Shown here piece after piece: positions 57,001 through 63,686 of a stretch of 64,000 nucleotides of DNA. Position numbers and translations under genes: made by a program. The DNA comes from JACVRW01 sp963819115 (GTDB lineage: Bacteria > Actinomycetota > Thermoleophilia > Solirubrobacterales > Thermoleophilaceae): assembly GCA_963819115.1 (NCBI GenBank), contig CAWFUR010000011.1, positions 310,001 to 374,000 of the forward strand. Direction: 5' to 3'. The first letter of the stretch is position 1, and the number at the start of each line of letters is the position of its first letter. Below the pieces are notes generated by a model. The model was not told the DNA's origin. It saw nothing but the letters and a program-made list of their open reading frames with translations, and did no database searches.

Positions 57001-58564
57001 GCCGCCGCACCACGACATCTACTCGATTGAGGACCTGAAGCAGCTGATCTACGACCTGCGCGCCGCCAACCCGCGCGCGCGGGTGTCGGTGAAGCTCGTC
57101 TCGGAGGTGGGGGTGGGCACGATCGCGGCCGGCGTGGCCAAGGCCAACGCCGACCACGTGGTGATCGCGGGCCACGACGGCGGCACCGGCGCCTCACCAC
57201 AGGCTTCGATCCAGCACGCGGGCATCCCCTGGGAGATCGGCCTGGCCGAGACGCAGCAGACACTTCTCCGCAACGACCTACGCTCGCGCCTCCTCGTGGA
57301 GGTGGACGGGCAGATGCGCACGGGCCGCGACGTGGTGATCGGGGCGATCCTGGGCGCGGACGAGTTCGGCTTCTCCACCGCCCCTCTGATCGCCCTGGGC
57401 TGCGTGATGATGCGCGTCTGCCACCTGAACACGTGCCCGGTGGGCGTGGCCAGCCAGGACCCCGAGCTGCGCAAGCGCTTCGACGGCAAGCCGGAGCACG
57501 TCATCAACTACCTCTTCATGGTGGCCGAGGAGGCGCGGACCCTGATGGCCTCGCTGGGCGTGCGCAGCGTGGAGGAGCTGATCGGCCAGACCCACCTGCT
57601 CGCCGCCGACGAGGCGGTGGACCACTGGAAGGCCCGGGGCATCGACCTTCGGCCGCTGCTGCACGTTCCCCCGGAGGTTCCCGACAAGGCTCCCCGCTCG
57701 CGGATCCGCGCCCCCGAGCCCGTGCTCTGGGACTCGATCGACGTGGACCTGCTCCAGCTCTGCCGGACCGCCCTCGAGGACGGGACGCAGGTGCGTGCCG
57801 AGCGGCCGATCGAGAACAAGAACCGAGCGGTGGGCGGGCTTCTCTCCGGTGAGATCGCGCGCCGTCACGGCGCCGGCGGCCTGGCCGACGGCGTGGTGAA
57901 GGTCTCTCTCAAGGGCTCGGCCGGACAGAGCTTCGGGGCCTGGCTCGCGAACGGGGTGGAGCTGGCGCTCGAGGGTGACGCCAACGACTACGTGGGCAAG
58001 GGGCTCTCCGGAGGAACGATCGTGGTGCGCCCGCCGAGGGCGGCCACGTTCGCCGCGGAGGACAACGTGATCGTGGGCAACGTCGTGCTCTACGGAGCCA
58101 CCGCCGGCCGCGCGTTCTTCCGCGGGCTCGCTGGAGAGCGCTTCGGCGTTCGCAACTCCGGCGTGACCACCGTGGTGGAGGGCGTGGGCGACCACGGCTG
58201 CGAGTACATGACCGGCGGCCGCGTGGTGATCCTGGGGCCCACCGGGCTCAACTTCGCCGCCGGCATGAGCGGCGGCATCGCCTACGTGCTCGACGTGGAC
58301 GGCGGCTTCCGCGACCGCTGCAACACCGAGCTGGTGGGTTTCGACGACATCTCGCCCGACGACGCGGAGGAGCTCCGCGGGCTCGTGGCCGAGCACGCCG
58401 AGCGCACCGGGTCCCCGGTGGCCTCCGGTCTCCTGGAGCGCTGGGAGCAGTCGCTCGACCGCTTCGTGAAGGTCATGCCTCACGACTACAAGCGGGCCCT
58501 GGCGGAGCTCGAGGACGGCAAGCACGCCGAGCCCGCGGCGCCGGCCGTGGCCGGGAGGGCCTAG
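54071..58564 (+). CDS. gltB: Glutamate synthase (NADPH) large subunit, apparent CTG start
   Basis: GltB joins glutamine and 2-oxoglutarate to two glutamates. The 1497-residue protein has the class II glutaminase domain with Cys18 in EHDACGVAF as the mature N-terminal nucleophile, the central domain, the FMN/2-oxoglutarate domain (MSLGALSPEAHETLA, GEGGEDPARFED, KPGEGGQLPG), 3Fe-4S cysteines near MMRVCHLNTCPVG, and the GXGXG C-terminal barrel. In frame, no ATG, GTG or TTG gives the Cys a short propeptide; GAGGAGG (54056-54062) lies 8 nt before CTG 54071, which gives a 17-residue propeptide. gltD follows after 2 nt. Confidence 0.95.
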   Translation: MQAPASGLYDPSYEHDACGVAFVARMGAPGSHEVISRALYALEQLEHRGAEGADPDTGDGSGILTQIPDAFLRNEAGVELPASGGYGVAMCFLPREAGLRERAVAVIESAVEGEGQRVLGWRDVPVNESACGTAARASSPHVMQLFVGAGEGVADRDDLERRLYVIRRVIEHADVDSLSIASFSSRTIVYKGMLTAPQLSLYFPDLRDPLYESRLAVVHSRFSTNTFPSWELAHPYRMLAHNGEINTLRGNRNWMRAREQGLSSQLFGDDVDKIRPLLRDDISDSASLDSLFELLVLSGRSPAHAISMLMPEAHGRPEQPQEVRDFFAYHSALVEPWDGPAAVAFSDGRVVGATLDRNGLRPGRWLVTRDGWVVLASESGVFRTSDENVAAKGRLRPGKLFLVDLEADRIVPDEEIKLDLARRRPYGEWLRERVVRIEDLPDRSPRVPRVEPLRARQLAFGWSEEDLRVILAPMARDAAEPTGSMGNDLAPAAMSDASPPLFHYFKQLFAQVTNPAIDPIRESVVMSLEACIGPEINLLGETPDHCHQLVMPQPILRNAETEKLRQVDHDVFEARSIDATWPSGQGPDGLERRLDAICQEASELVARGVNIIILSDRNIGPDRAPMPSLLVTAAVHHHLVREGTRLRIGLVAETGEAREIHHLACLIGFGASAVNPYILFESLYSLHRAGNLPEGMTPGEAEERVVKAIGKGLLKILSKMGISTIRSYTGAQIFEAVGLHKDLVDRHFTGTSSRIGGVGLEVLAREALDRHARAYPGATSELLPSAGIYQWRRGGVFHGWNPETIATLQQAARSGDDGAEAYERFARYVNHVAAPRATLRGLLRFRDDLDPVPLDEVEPAIDVVRRFKSGGMSLGALSPEAHETLAVGMNRLGGKSNTGEGGEDPARFEDERRSSIKQVASGRFGVTVHYLANADELQIKVAQGAKPGEGGQLPGHKVDRYIGRLRHSTPGVALISPPPHHDIYSIEDLKQLIYDLRAANPRARVSVKLVSEVGVGTIAAGVAKANADHVVIAGHDGGTGASPQASIQHAGIPWEIGLAETQQTLLRNDLRSRLLVEVDGQMRTGRDVVIGAILGADEFGFSTAPLIALGCVMMRVCHLNTCPVGVASQDPELRKRFDGKPEHVINYLFMVAEEARTLMASLGVRSVEELIGQTHLLAADEAVDHWKARGIDLRPLLHVPPEVPDKAPRSRIRAPEPVLWDSIDVDLLQLCRTALEDGTQVRAERPIENKNRAVGGLLSGEIARRHGAGGLADGVVKVSLKGSAGQSFGAWLANGVELALEGDANDYVGKGLSGGTIVVRPPRAATFAAEDNVIVGNVVLYGATAGRAFFRGLAGERFGVRNSGVTTVVEGVGDHGCEYMTGGRVVILGPTGLNFAAGMSGGIAYVLDVDGGFRDRCNTELVGFDDISPDDAEELRGLVAEHAERTGSPVASGLLERWEQSLDRFVKVMPHDYKRALAELEDGKHAEPAAPAVAGRA

Positions 58565-58566
58565 CC

Positions 58567-60135
58567 ATGGGCGAGACGGGTGGGTTCATGCGCATCGAGC
58601 GCGTCGGCTTCGAGAAGCGCGAGCCGAAGGAGCGGGTGCACGACTACAAGCAGTACTTCTCGCTCCCGGACGACGAGACGCTGCGCGAGCAGGGCGGGCG
58701 ATGCATGGACTGCGGCGTGCCCTTCTGCCACGAGGGCTGCCCGCTCGGGAACAAGATCCCGGACTGGAACGACCTCGTGTACCGGGACCACTGGCAGGAC
58801 GCCCTGGTGCAGCTCCACGCCACCAACAACTTCCCCGAGTTCACCGGCCTCATCTGCCCCGCGCCCTGCGAGTCCGCCTGCGTGCTCGACATCAACAGCG
58901 ACCCGGTCACGATCGAGCAGATCGAGCTGGCCATCGTCACGCGCGGGTTCGAGGAGGGATGGATCGACGCCGACCCGCCCGAGTCGCGCACGGGCACCAC
59001 CGTCGGCGTCGTGGGCTCGGGCCCGGCGGGGCTGGCCGTGGCAGCCGAGCTGAACAAGCTCGGCCACAAGGTGACCGTGTACGAGCGCGACGAGGCACCC
59101 GGCGGGCTCCTGCGCTTCGGCGTGCCGGACGCCAAGCTCGAGAAGTGGATCATCGACCGCCGGGTGGCGCTGCTCGAGGCGGAGGGCGTGGAGTTCGCCT
59201 GCAACACCGACGTGGGCGGCGAAGTGGAGGCCGCGGAGATCCGCTCCCGGCACGACGCGCTGGTGATGGCCATCGGCTCCCGCCTGCACCGCGACCTCGA
59301 CGTGCCGGGCCGCGGCCTCGACGGCGTGCATTACGCGATGGACTACCTGTACCAGCGCAACCGCTGGGTGGCGGAGTCGCAGGGCAGGGTCTCGCGGCCC
59401 ACTCCGCCCGAGAGCACGATCACCGCGGCGGGCAAGCGCGTGGTGGTGGTGGGCGGAGGCGACACCGGAATGGACTGCATCTCCAACGCCCTGCGCGAGG
59501 GCGCGGAGTCCGTGATCATCCTCGACGTCTACCCGCAGCTCCCGCCGGGCGGGCGGCCGCCCACCACGCCGTGGCCACTGCCGCCCAAGCGCACGACCAC
59601 GACCTACGCGCTGGACGAGGGCGGCAAGCGCCGCTTCGGAACAGAGGTCACCGAGCTGGTGGGACAGGACGGCCGTGTGGCCGCGGTTCGCGGCTGGGAG
59701 GTGGAGGGCACCTCGTCACGTGACCTGAAGCCGATCCCCGGCAGCGACTTCGAGGAGTCCGCCGAGCTCGTCTTGATCGCGATCGGCTTCAGCCACCCCC
59801 AGCACGAGGGCGCCGTGACCGAGCTCGCCCTCGACCTCGATGCCCGCGGCAACCTGAAGGCCCCGGTCTACGGGACGAAGGTGCCCGGCGTGTTCGCCTG
59901 CGGCGACGCCCGGGTGGGGCAGTCGCTGGTGGTCACCGCCATCGCCGAGGGCCGCCGCTGCGCCCGCGTCGTGGACCAGTTCCTCGGGGGCACCGGCGAG
60001 GGCCGCCGCATACCGGCGCAGGGCATGTTCGCCTACGAGGACGGCGACCCCAACTCGCTGCGTCATCAGGCGGAGATCGCCCGCACGGTGACGGTGGGGG
60101 ACGCGTTCTGGTCGGGCCCGCACGACAAGCGCTGA
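58567..60135 (+). CDS. gltD: Glutamate synthase (NADPH) small subunit
   Basis: GltD passes electrons from NADPH through FAD to GltB. The 522-residue protein has the 4Fe-4S cysteines GRCMDCGVPFCHEGCPLGNK and CPAPCESAC, the FAD motif GVVGSGPAGLAVAAELN and the NADPH motif VVVGGGDTGMDCISNALR. The C-terminal FAD motif is GVFACGDARVGQSLVV. Start and length are normal for the family (~490-520). It is 2 nt behind gltB and is the last gene before a repeat-bearing non-coding stretch. Confidence 0.96.
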   Translation: MGETGGFMRIERVGFEKREPKERVHDYKQYFSLPDDETLREQGGRCMDCGVPFCHEGCPLGNKIPDWNDLVYRDHWQDALVQLHATNNFPEFTGLICPAPCESACVLDINSDPVTIEQIELAIVTRGFEEGWIDADPPESRTGTTVGVVGSGPAGLAVAAELNKLGHKVTVYERDEAPGGLLRFGVPDAKLEKWIIDRRVALLEAEGVEFACNTDVGGEVEAAEIRSRHDALVMAIGSRLHRDLDVPGRGLDGVHYAMDYLYQRNRWVAESQGRVSRPTPPESTITAAGKRVVVVGGGDTGMDCISNALREGAESVIILDVYPQLPPGGRPPTTPWPLPPKRTTTTYALDEGGKRRFGTEVTELVGQDGRVAAVRGWEVEGTSSRDLKPIPGSDFEESAELVLIAIGFSHPQHEGAVTELALDLDARGNLKAPVYGTKVPGVFACGDARVGQSLVVTAIAEGRRCARVVDQFLGGTGEGRRIPAQGMFAYEDGDPNSLRHQAEIARTVTVGDAFWSGPHDKR

Positions 60136-60148
60136 CGTTTTTCGTTTC

Positions 60149-60266
60149 GGTCCGGCGTTCACGCCCCGTTCGGACCTCTCGCGGCTTCGCCGCTCGTTCG
60201 CTCGCCGCGAGCGGCTCGCTCTGACACGGTCCGCCCGGGGCGCGACCGCCGGCCCTTCCCGGGCGT
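60149..60266 (+). repeat. Direct repeat A (118 bp) behind gltD
   Basis: Begins GGTCCGGCGTTCACGCCCCG 13 nt after the gltD stop and ends CCCGGGCGT. It matches the block at 60682-60800 at roughly 94% by eye, with a one-base indel. It has several short inverted repeats (GCGGCTTCGCCGC). Confidence 0.9.
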
Positions 60267-60406
60267 CTTGGTGGTGATCTCCCCTGTCGCTCTTTTGGGG
60301 GCGTTAGCAGTGCATCCCCGTCGCTGTTCCTGCAGGTTCGGGGGCCAAACCTCTTCGGTGCTCACGAGGGCGTGCCGACCGGCCGGATCGATCGTACGGT
60401 CGAGAC

Positions 60407-60577
60407 ATGCCCCGCCGCGCCGCATTCACGTTCGTGCTCGCGGTGACGCTCGTTCTGAGCACGCCGGGGCAGCCGCCGGCGACGGGTTCCGTCTCCCGCG
60501 CTGCCACGCATCACCACAGCCTCATGAAGACGGACGGCACACCCCCCGCTTTCGTCGGGGGTCCAAGGGGTACGTAA
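60407..60577 (+). CDS. Possible small secreted peptide (56 residues)
   Basis: ATG 60407 opens a 56-codon frame with a signal-peptide-like start (RRAAFTFVLAVTLVLSTPG) and a tail containing THHHSLMKTDG. There is no good ribosome binding site, and no homolog is recognised. Because it lies between two repeats outside any operon, it could be a chance frame; the basic-hydrophobic-polar order is the only support. Confidence 0.35.
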   Translation: MPRRAAFTFVLAVTLVLSTPGQPPATGSVSRAATHHHSLMKTDGTPPAFVGGPRGT

Positions 60578-60629
60578 ACCAGTCGCGCCCTCTGGGCGGG
60601 GGCGGTCTGGAAATGGTCAGAGCAGCAGG

Positions 60630-60661
60630 CCGCGGTGGGGTTGAATCCGCCCCCACCGCGG
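60630..60661 (+). terminator. Strong hairpin, putative terminator
   Basis: CCGCGGTGGGG and CCCCACCGCGG form a perfect 11-bp stem with a 10-nt loop; TCTTGCTCGCGTTGTTGTT follows. It could end transcription from gltBD or from the small frame at 60407. Confidence 0.6.
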
Positions 60662-60681
60662 TCTTGCTCGCGTTGTTGTTG

Positions 60682-60800
60682 GGTCCGGCGTTCACGCCCC
60701 GTGCTGACCTCTCGCGGCTTCGCCGCTCGTTCGCTCGCCGCGGGGCGGCTCGCTCTGACACGGTCCGCCCGGGGCGCGACCGCCGGCCCTCCCCAGGCGT
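60682..60800 (+). repeat. Direct repeat B (119 bp)
   Basis: Second copy of the block at 60149-60266, same orientation. It differs at about seven positions, including one inserted G in the GCCGCGGGGCGGC part. Confidence 0.9.
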
Positions 60801-60870
60801 TTCTACGACCCAGCTTCCTACCCAGCTGTAGTTCGCAGCGGGGCGCGGGTGAGAGAAGCGAGCTAGCGGG

Positions 60871-61275
60871 CTAGCTGGGGACGCCCAGGAGCTTCCACAG
60901 GCGGGTTTCGCCCATGGTCTCCAATGAGAGTCCCTTGGCCCGGGCGGCTTCGGAGATCGCCGTGCGGGATCTGGGATCGACGCTGGCCTGGACGAGCACG
61001 CTGGCTCCCAGGCGCGCGGCCAGCGGCCGCTCGTTCTCCCAGAGGATGGTGATGTCCGGACGCCCGCTCCGTCCGAGTCCAACGCCCTCGCGGACCTCGA
61101 CCTCGAGCGTCTCGCCCGACATCGGGCGCTCGTCGAGCAGCGACGCGATGGCGGCGTCGCGCTCGCGAACGAAGCGACCCTCCGCGCGCAGGCGGTGTCG
61201 TGGTGGCGGCATGCTGATCATGGCGGCTGAAGTGGTGAGCGGCGAGGCACTGGGCCCCGCCGCTGCAAAATCCAC
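60871..61275 (-). CDS. Hypothetical protein, up to 134 residues
   Basis: A minus-strand frame ending KGLSLETMGETRLWKLLGVPS. The first ATG at 61275 gives 134 residues; an internal ATG at 61221 (MISMPPPRHRLRAEGRFVRE) gives 116 and removes a low-complexity start. The body has alternating charged and hydrophobic segments (DITILWENERPLAARLGASV). No family is recognised. The gene sits alone between the repeat island and the FHA gene. Codon use resembles the real genes here. Confidence 0.55.
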   Translation of the reverse strand: MDFAAAGPSASPLTTSAAMISMPPPRHRLRAEGRFVRERDAAIASLLDERPMSGETLEVEVREGVGLGRSGRPDITILWENERPLAARLGASVLVQASVDPRSRTAISEAARAKGLSLETMGETRLWKLLGVPS

Positions 61276-61342
61276 AGTACGTCAGGTCCCCCGTTCTCGC
61301 CATACGACCAATGTCCGGGTTTTGAGGGACGAGTGGCGTCTA

Positions 61343-61385
61343 GGGAGGAGCGCAGCCCGGGCGCCGGCCGGGCGAGCACCGGACC
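61343..61385 (-). repeat. Dispersed hairpin repeat, copy 3
   Basis: On the minus strand GGTCCGGTGCTC, a GCCCGG/CCGGGC hairpin and TGCGCTCCTCCC start 4 nt behind the FHA gene's stop (61390). Confidence 0.88.
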
Positions 61386-61389
61386 ATGC

Positions 61390-61962
61390 TTATCCGGCTA
61401 CGACCGAGTTGTGCTCAGGGGTGCGGTCGGGATCGCCGCCGGCCTCGTGCAGGAAGAAGAGGGTGAAGCGTCCGACGGCGATCCGGTCGCCGTCCTCGAG
61501 CTCCGAGAGGTCCACGCGCTCGCCGTTGCGGAAGACCCCGTTCAGGCTGCGGTCGTCGAGGATCCGCGTGCCGCCGTTCGGCTCGCAGTACACGAGCGCG
61601 TGGCGCCGGGACACGGTGGGATCGTCGAATCGGATGTCCGCGGACAGGCTGCGGCCGATTCGCGTCCAGCCCTCCTCGAGCGGAACGACCTGGGTGGCAT
61701 CACCGTCCGCGAAGGCGAGGTACTCGCCGTGATCCGCGATCTCGCCCCGGGCGTCCTGAACCCACTCCGGAGTGCCGAGCGCCTCGTGGTGCTCCACAGG
61801 CTGGGGTGGGTGGAGGAGCTGCGCCCTTCTGAACCGGTCACCGCCGCACTCGGGGCAGGCGGGCAGCTCGTCGATCCCGTGTAGAGCGAGAGCAAAGCCG
61901 CAGGACTCGCAGCGGAACGAGCCGGCGCCCGCGAGCGTCCCTGAGCTGAAAGCGTCCGTCAT
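61390..61962 (-). CDS. FHA-domain protein with N-terminal zinc ribbon
   Basis: The 190-residue protein starts with a zinc-ribbon (FRCESCGFALALHG...ACPECGGDRF, four Cys) and then an FHA domain from about residue 85: TRIGRSLSADIRFDDPTVSR and RHALVYCEP carry the phosphothreonine-binding Arg, Ser and His. FHA proteins read Ser/Thr kinase signals; no kinase is encoded here. GGAG lies 5 nt before ATG 61962. A hairpin repeat directly follows the stop. Confidence 0.9.
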   Translation of the reverse strand: MTDAFSSGTLAGAGSFRCESCGFALALHGIDELPACPECGGDRFRRAQLLHPPQPVEHHEALGTPEWVQDARGEIADHGEYLAFADGDATQVVPLEEGWTRIGRSLSADIRFDDPTVSRRHALVYCEPNGGTRILDDRSLNGVFRNGERVDLSELEDGDRIAVGRFTLFFLHEAGGDPDRTPEHNSVVAG

Positions 61963-62121
61963 CAAGTCTCCTTGGCCAGGGTTAGTGCCGATGGTAACGA
62001 GTCCCTGGGGGCCGCGGAAACGATTTGCGCTCTTTGCGCACTATTCGCCGTCGAGGCAAACCGGACCTAGTCCGATTGGCCGATTCGTAAGCATCGCGAG
62101 GTCTTGATCGGCACACGTCAT

Positions 62122-62142
62122 CGCAACCCTGAGCGGGTTGCG
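62122..62142 (+). promoter_or_regulatory. Leader hairpin before the small zinc-site gene
   Basis: CGCAACCC-TGAGC-GGGTTGCG, a perfect 8-bp stem 55 nt before ATG 62198. Possible leader structure or attenuator; no ligand is suggested. Confidence 0.35.
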
Positions 62143-62197
62143 GCGGGGGAGGACGTGCGTCCGAAGGAAAGGCCGTGAGGGCGTGGAAAGGGCGGTC

Positions 62198-62440
62198 ATG
62201 CCCGATATCTCACCGCTGCTCATCCGCCGCTGCATCGAGGCCACCGGACCGTCGGGCCATTCGTGCGCCCAGTGCCGGCGGACTCCCGTCGCGGGCGAGC
62301 GCCTACATCACCTGGACTCCGGCCACGTGCTCTGCACACTGTGCTTCGGTGCGCTGCCGGAGGCCGAGCGCGTGGCCGTATCGACCGACCGTGTGCGCGC
62401 CGGCGAGCGTTCGCTGGCGGTCGTGCGCTCCGCCGCCTAG
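62198..62440 (+). CDS. Small protein with two CxxC motifs (putative zinc site)
   Basis: An 80-residue protein starting MPDISPLLIRRCIEATGPSG. CAQC and CTLC, about 24 residues apart, with HHLDSGH between them, look like one structural zinc site. The C-terminus (VRAGERSLAVVRSAA) is basic. No family is recognised. A 232-nt, comparatively AT-rich gap with a hairpin and an inverted repeat (CGGAC-CTA-GTCCG at 62062-62074) lies upstream, so it seems individually regulated. An upstream extension of the frame to 62138 is unlikely. Confidence 0.65.
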   Translation: MPDISPLLIRRCIEATGPSGHSCAQCRRTPVAGERLHHLDSGHVLCTLCFGALPEAERVAVSTDRVRAGERSLAVVRSAA

Positions 62441-62484
62441 GCCCCGCGGCCGTGACCCGGCGCGGCCGCACCGCCCGCGCTCCA

Positions 62485-62490
62485 TAGAAT
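62485..62490 (+). promoter_or_regulatory. Putative -10 element (TAGAAT), leaderless start at 62500
   Basis: TAGAAT ends 9 nt before GTG 62500, the same hexamer and nearly the same spacing as at disA. Confidence 0.45.
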
Positions 62491-62499
62491 GCGCACGCC

Positions 62500-63063
62500 G
62501 TGCGCCAGGTCACCGTCGACACCTACATCTCCGCCCCCCGCGAGGACATCTTCGACTTCGTCGCGGATCTCGCGGGCCGCCCGGCCTACACGGATCACTA
62601 CCTCGGCGACTTCCGGCTTGCGCGTGTGAACACGGTGGGCGTGGGGGCGGCCGCGCGCTTCCGGTTGAAGGCGCCGATGGCCAGCGAGTTCGCAGAGCTG
62701 CAGATCAAGGAATCGGACCGGCCGCGGCGGATCGTCGAGGAGATCAGGTATGGCCGGCGCGGGCGCAACCGCTCGGTGGCCGTGTACGAGTTCTCGCGCG
62801 AGGCTCCCGGCCTCACCAGGGTGGAGTTCACCACCTACAGCGAGCCGGCCACGCCGGTCGACCGTCTCAAGGAGATCGGGGCGGCGTGGTGGATCCGGCG
62901 CCGCACCAAGACGGCCCTCGATCGCCTGCGGATGATCTTCGAGGAGCCGCCCGGCGAGCCGCTCAAGCGGGCGACCATCGCTGGATACGAGGCTGCCAAG
63001 GCGGCGCGGTTCGGCGTCCACACCGGGATGGACCCGGCGCACGCCCCCCGCCAGGGGTCCTAA
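62500..63063 (+). CDS. SRPBCC (START/Bet v1-like) family protein
   Basis: A 187-residue protein with the polyketide cyclase/dehydrase-like SRPBCC plan: RQVTVDTYISAPREDIFDFV at the start, a beta-strand-rich middle and a C-terminal helix (WWIRRRTKTALDRLRMIFEE). The fold makes a hydrophobic pocket; a substrate is not predictable. GTG 62500 start. The neighbour downstream is a lipoprotein with no known link. Confidence 0.82.
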   Translation: MRQVTVDTYISAPREDIFDFVADLAGRPAYTDHYLGDFRLARVNTVGVGAAARFRLKAPMASEFAELQIKESDRPRRIVEEIRYGRRGRNRSVAVYEFSREAPGLTRVEFTTYSEPATPVDRLKEIGAAWWIRRRTKTALDRLRMIFEEPPGEPLKRATIAGYEAAKAARFGVHTGMDPAHAPRQGS

Positions 63064-63069
63064 TAGACT
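63064..63069 (+). promoter_or_regulatory. Putative -10 element (TAGACT) for the lipoprotein gene
   Basis: TAGACT ends 10 nt before ATG 63080; no Shine-Dalgarno sequence. Confidence 0.4.
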
Positions 63070-63079
63070 GCCCGCCCGG

Positions 63080-63637
63080 ATGGTCCTGCGCCGAGTACTG
63101 ATCGCCGCCGCCTGCGTGCTCGCTCTCGCGTGCGGGGGCCTGCTCTCCGGCTGTGGCAACGACAAGAAGCAGGGCGTGGACGAGCCCGCGCGCGAGGGCC
63201 TGTCGCTGAACATGGCGGGCGTGGACTACAACGTCTACATCACCCGCCAGCTGAACCCCGAGGTGCCTCCGGACGGGGCCTACTGGTCCGGGCCTGAGCC
63301 CAGAAGGGGCGAGACGCTCTACGGAGTGTTCCTCTCGGCCTGCAACCGCACGGACGAGCTCCAGGACACGGCCGCCTTCTTCAAGGTCACGGACAACCAG
63401 CACAACGAGTTCAAGCCGGAGACCCTGCCCCGCGACAACCCCTTCGCCTACCGGCCTGTGACCCTCAAGCCGGACGAGTGCATCCCCGAGGCGGGCAGCG
63501 TGGCGCAGCTCGGTCCCGCGGCGGCCTCCCTGCTGGTGTTCAAGCTTCCGGTGGCCAACACCGAGAACCGGCCGCTCGAGCTCGAGATCGAGGGCGTGCG
63601 CCCGAACGAGAAGCTCACGTACGACCTCGATATCTGA
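63080..63637 (+). CDS. Lipoprotein of unknown function
   Basis: The 185-residue product has a signal peptide with lipobox (LALACGGLLSGC, Cys25), followed by a region with SLNMAGVDYNVYITRQLNPE and a beta-rich domain GETLYGVFLSACNRTDELQD, which resembles DUF4352-type (telomeric repeat-binding-like Ig) lipoproteins. Two Cys residues (SACNRT, DECIPE) could pair. It would be anchored outside the membrane by Lgt. A hairpin repeat starts 2 nt behind the stop. Confidence 0.78.
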   Translation: MVLRRVLIAAACVLALACGGLLSGCGNDKKQGVDEPAREGLSLNMAGVDYNVYITRQLNPEVPPDGAYWSGPEPRRGETLYGVFLSACNRTDELQDTAAFFKVTDNQHNEFKPETLPRDNPFAYRPVTLKPDECIPEAGSVAQLGPAAASLLVFKLPVANTENRPLELEIEGVRPNEKLTYDLDI

Positions 63638-63639
63638 GT

Positions 63640-63682
63640 GGTCCGGTGCTCGCCCGATCACCGATCGGGCTCCGCTCCTCCC
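63640..63682 (+). repeat. Dispersed hairpin repeat, copy 4
   Basis: GGTCCGGTGCTC, a GCCCGATC-ACC-GATCGGGC hairpin and TCCGCTCCTCCC start 2 nt behind the lipoprotein stop and end 4 nt before the stop of the convergent penicillin-binding protein gene. Confidence 0.88.
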
Positions 63683-63686
63683 GGAG

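Larger units (their letters stand above)
60267..60681. other. Segment between the two direct repeats
   Basis: 415 nt flanked by the 118-bp repeats. It holds one possible short secretory ORF (60407-60577), a short stem CCCCC/GGGGG and a strong 11-bp hairpin (60630-60661). No integrase, transposase or terminal inverted repeat is seen. Confidence 0.5.

Noticed and set aside
54482..57175. An 897-codon open frame on the strand opposite gltB
   Set aside because: It is a high-GC shadow of gltB: Arg/His/Gly-rich, no domain, while gltB is a full conserved protein in this place.
60630..60661. The hairpin with loop TTGAATCCGC looked like a tRNA or tmRNA T-arm
   Set aside because: No anticodon arm, D-arm or tmRNA tag frame could be folded upstream; it is a plain stem-loop.
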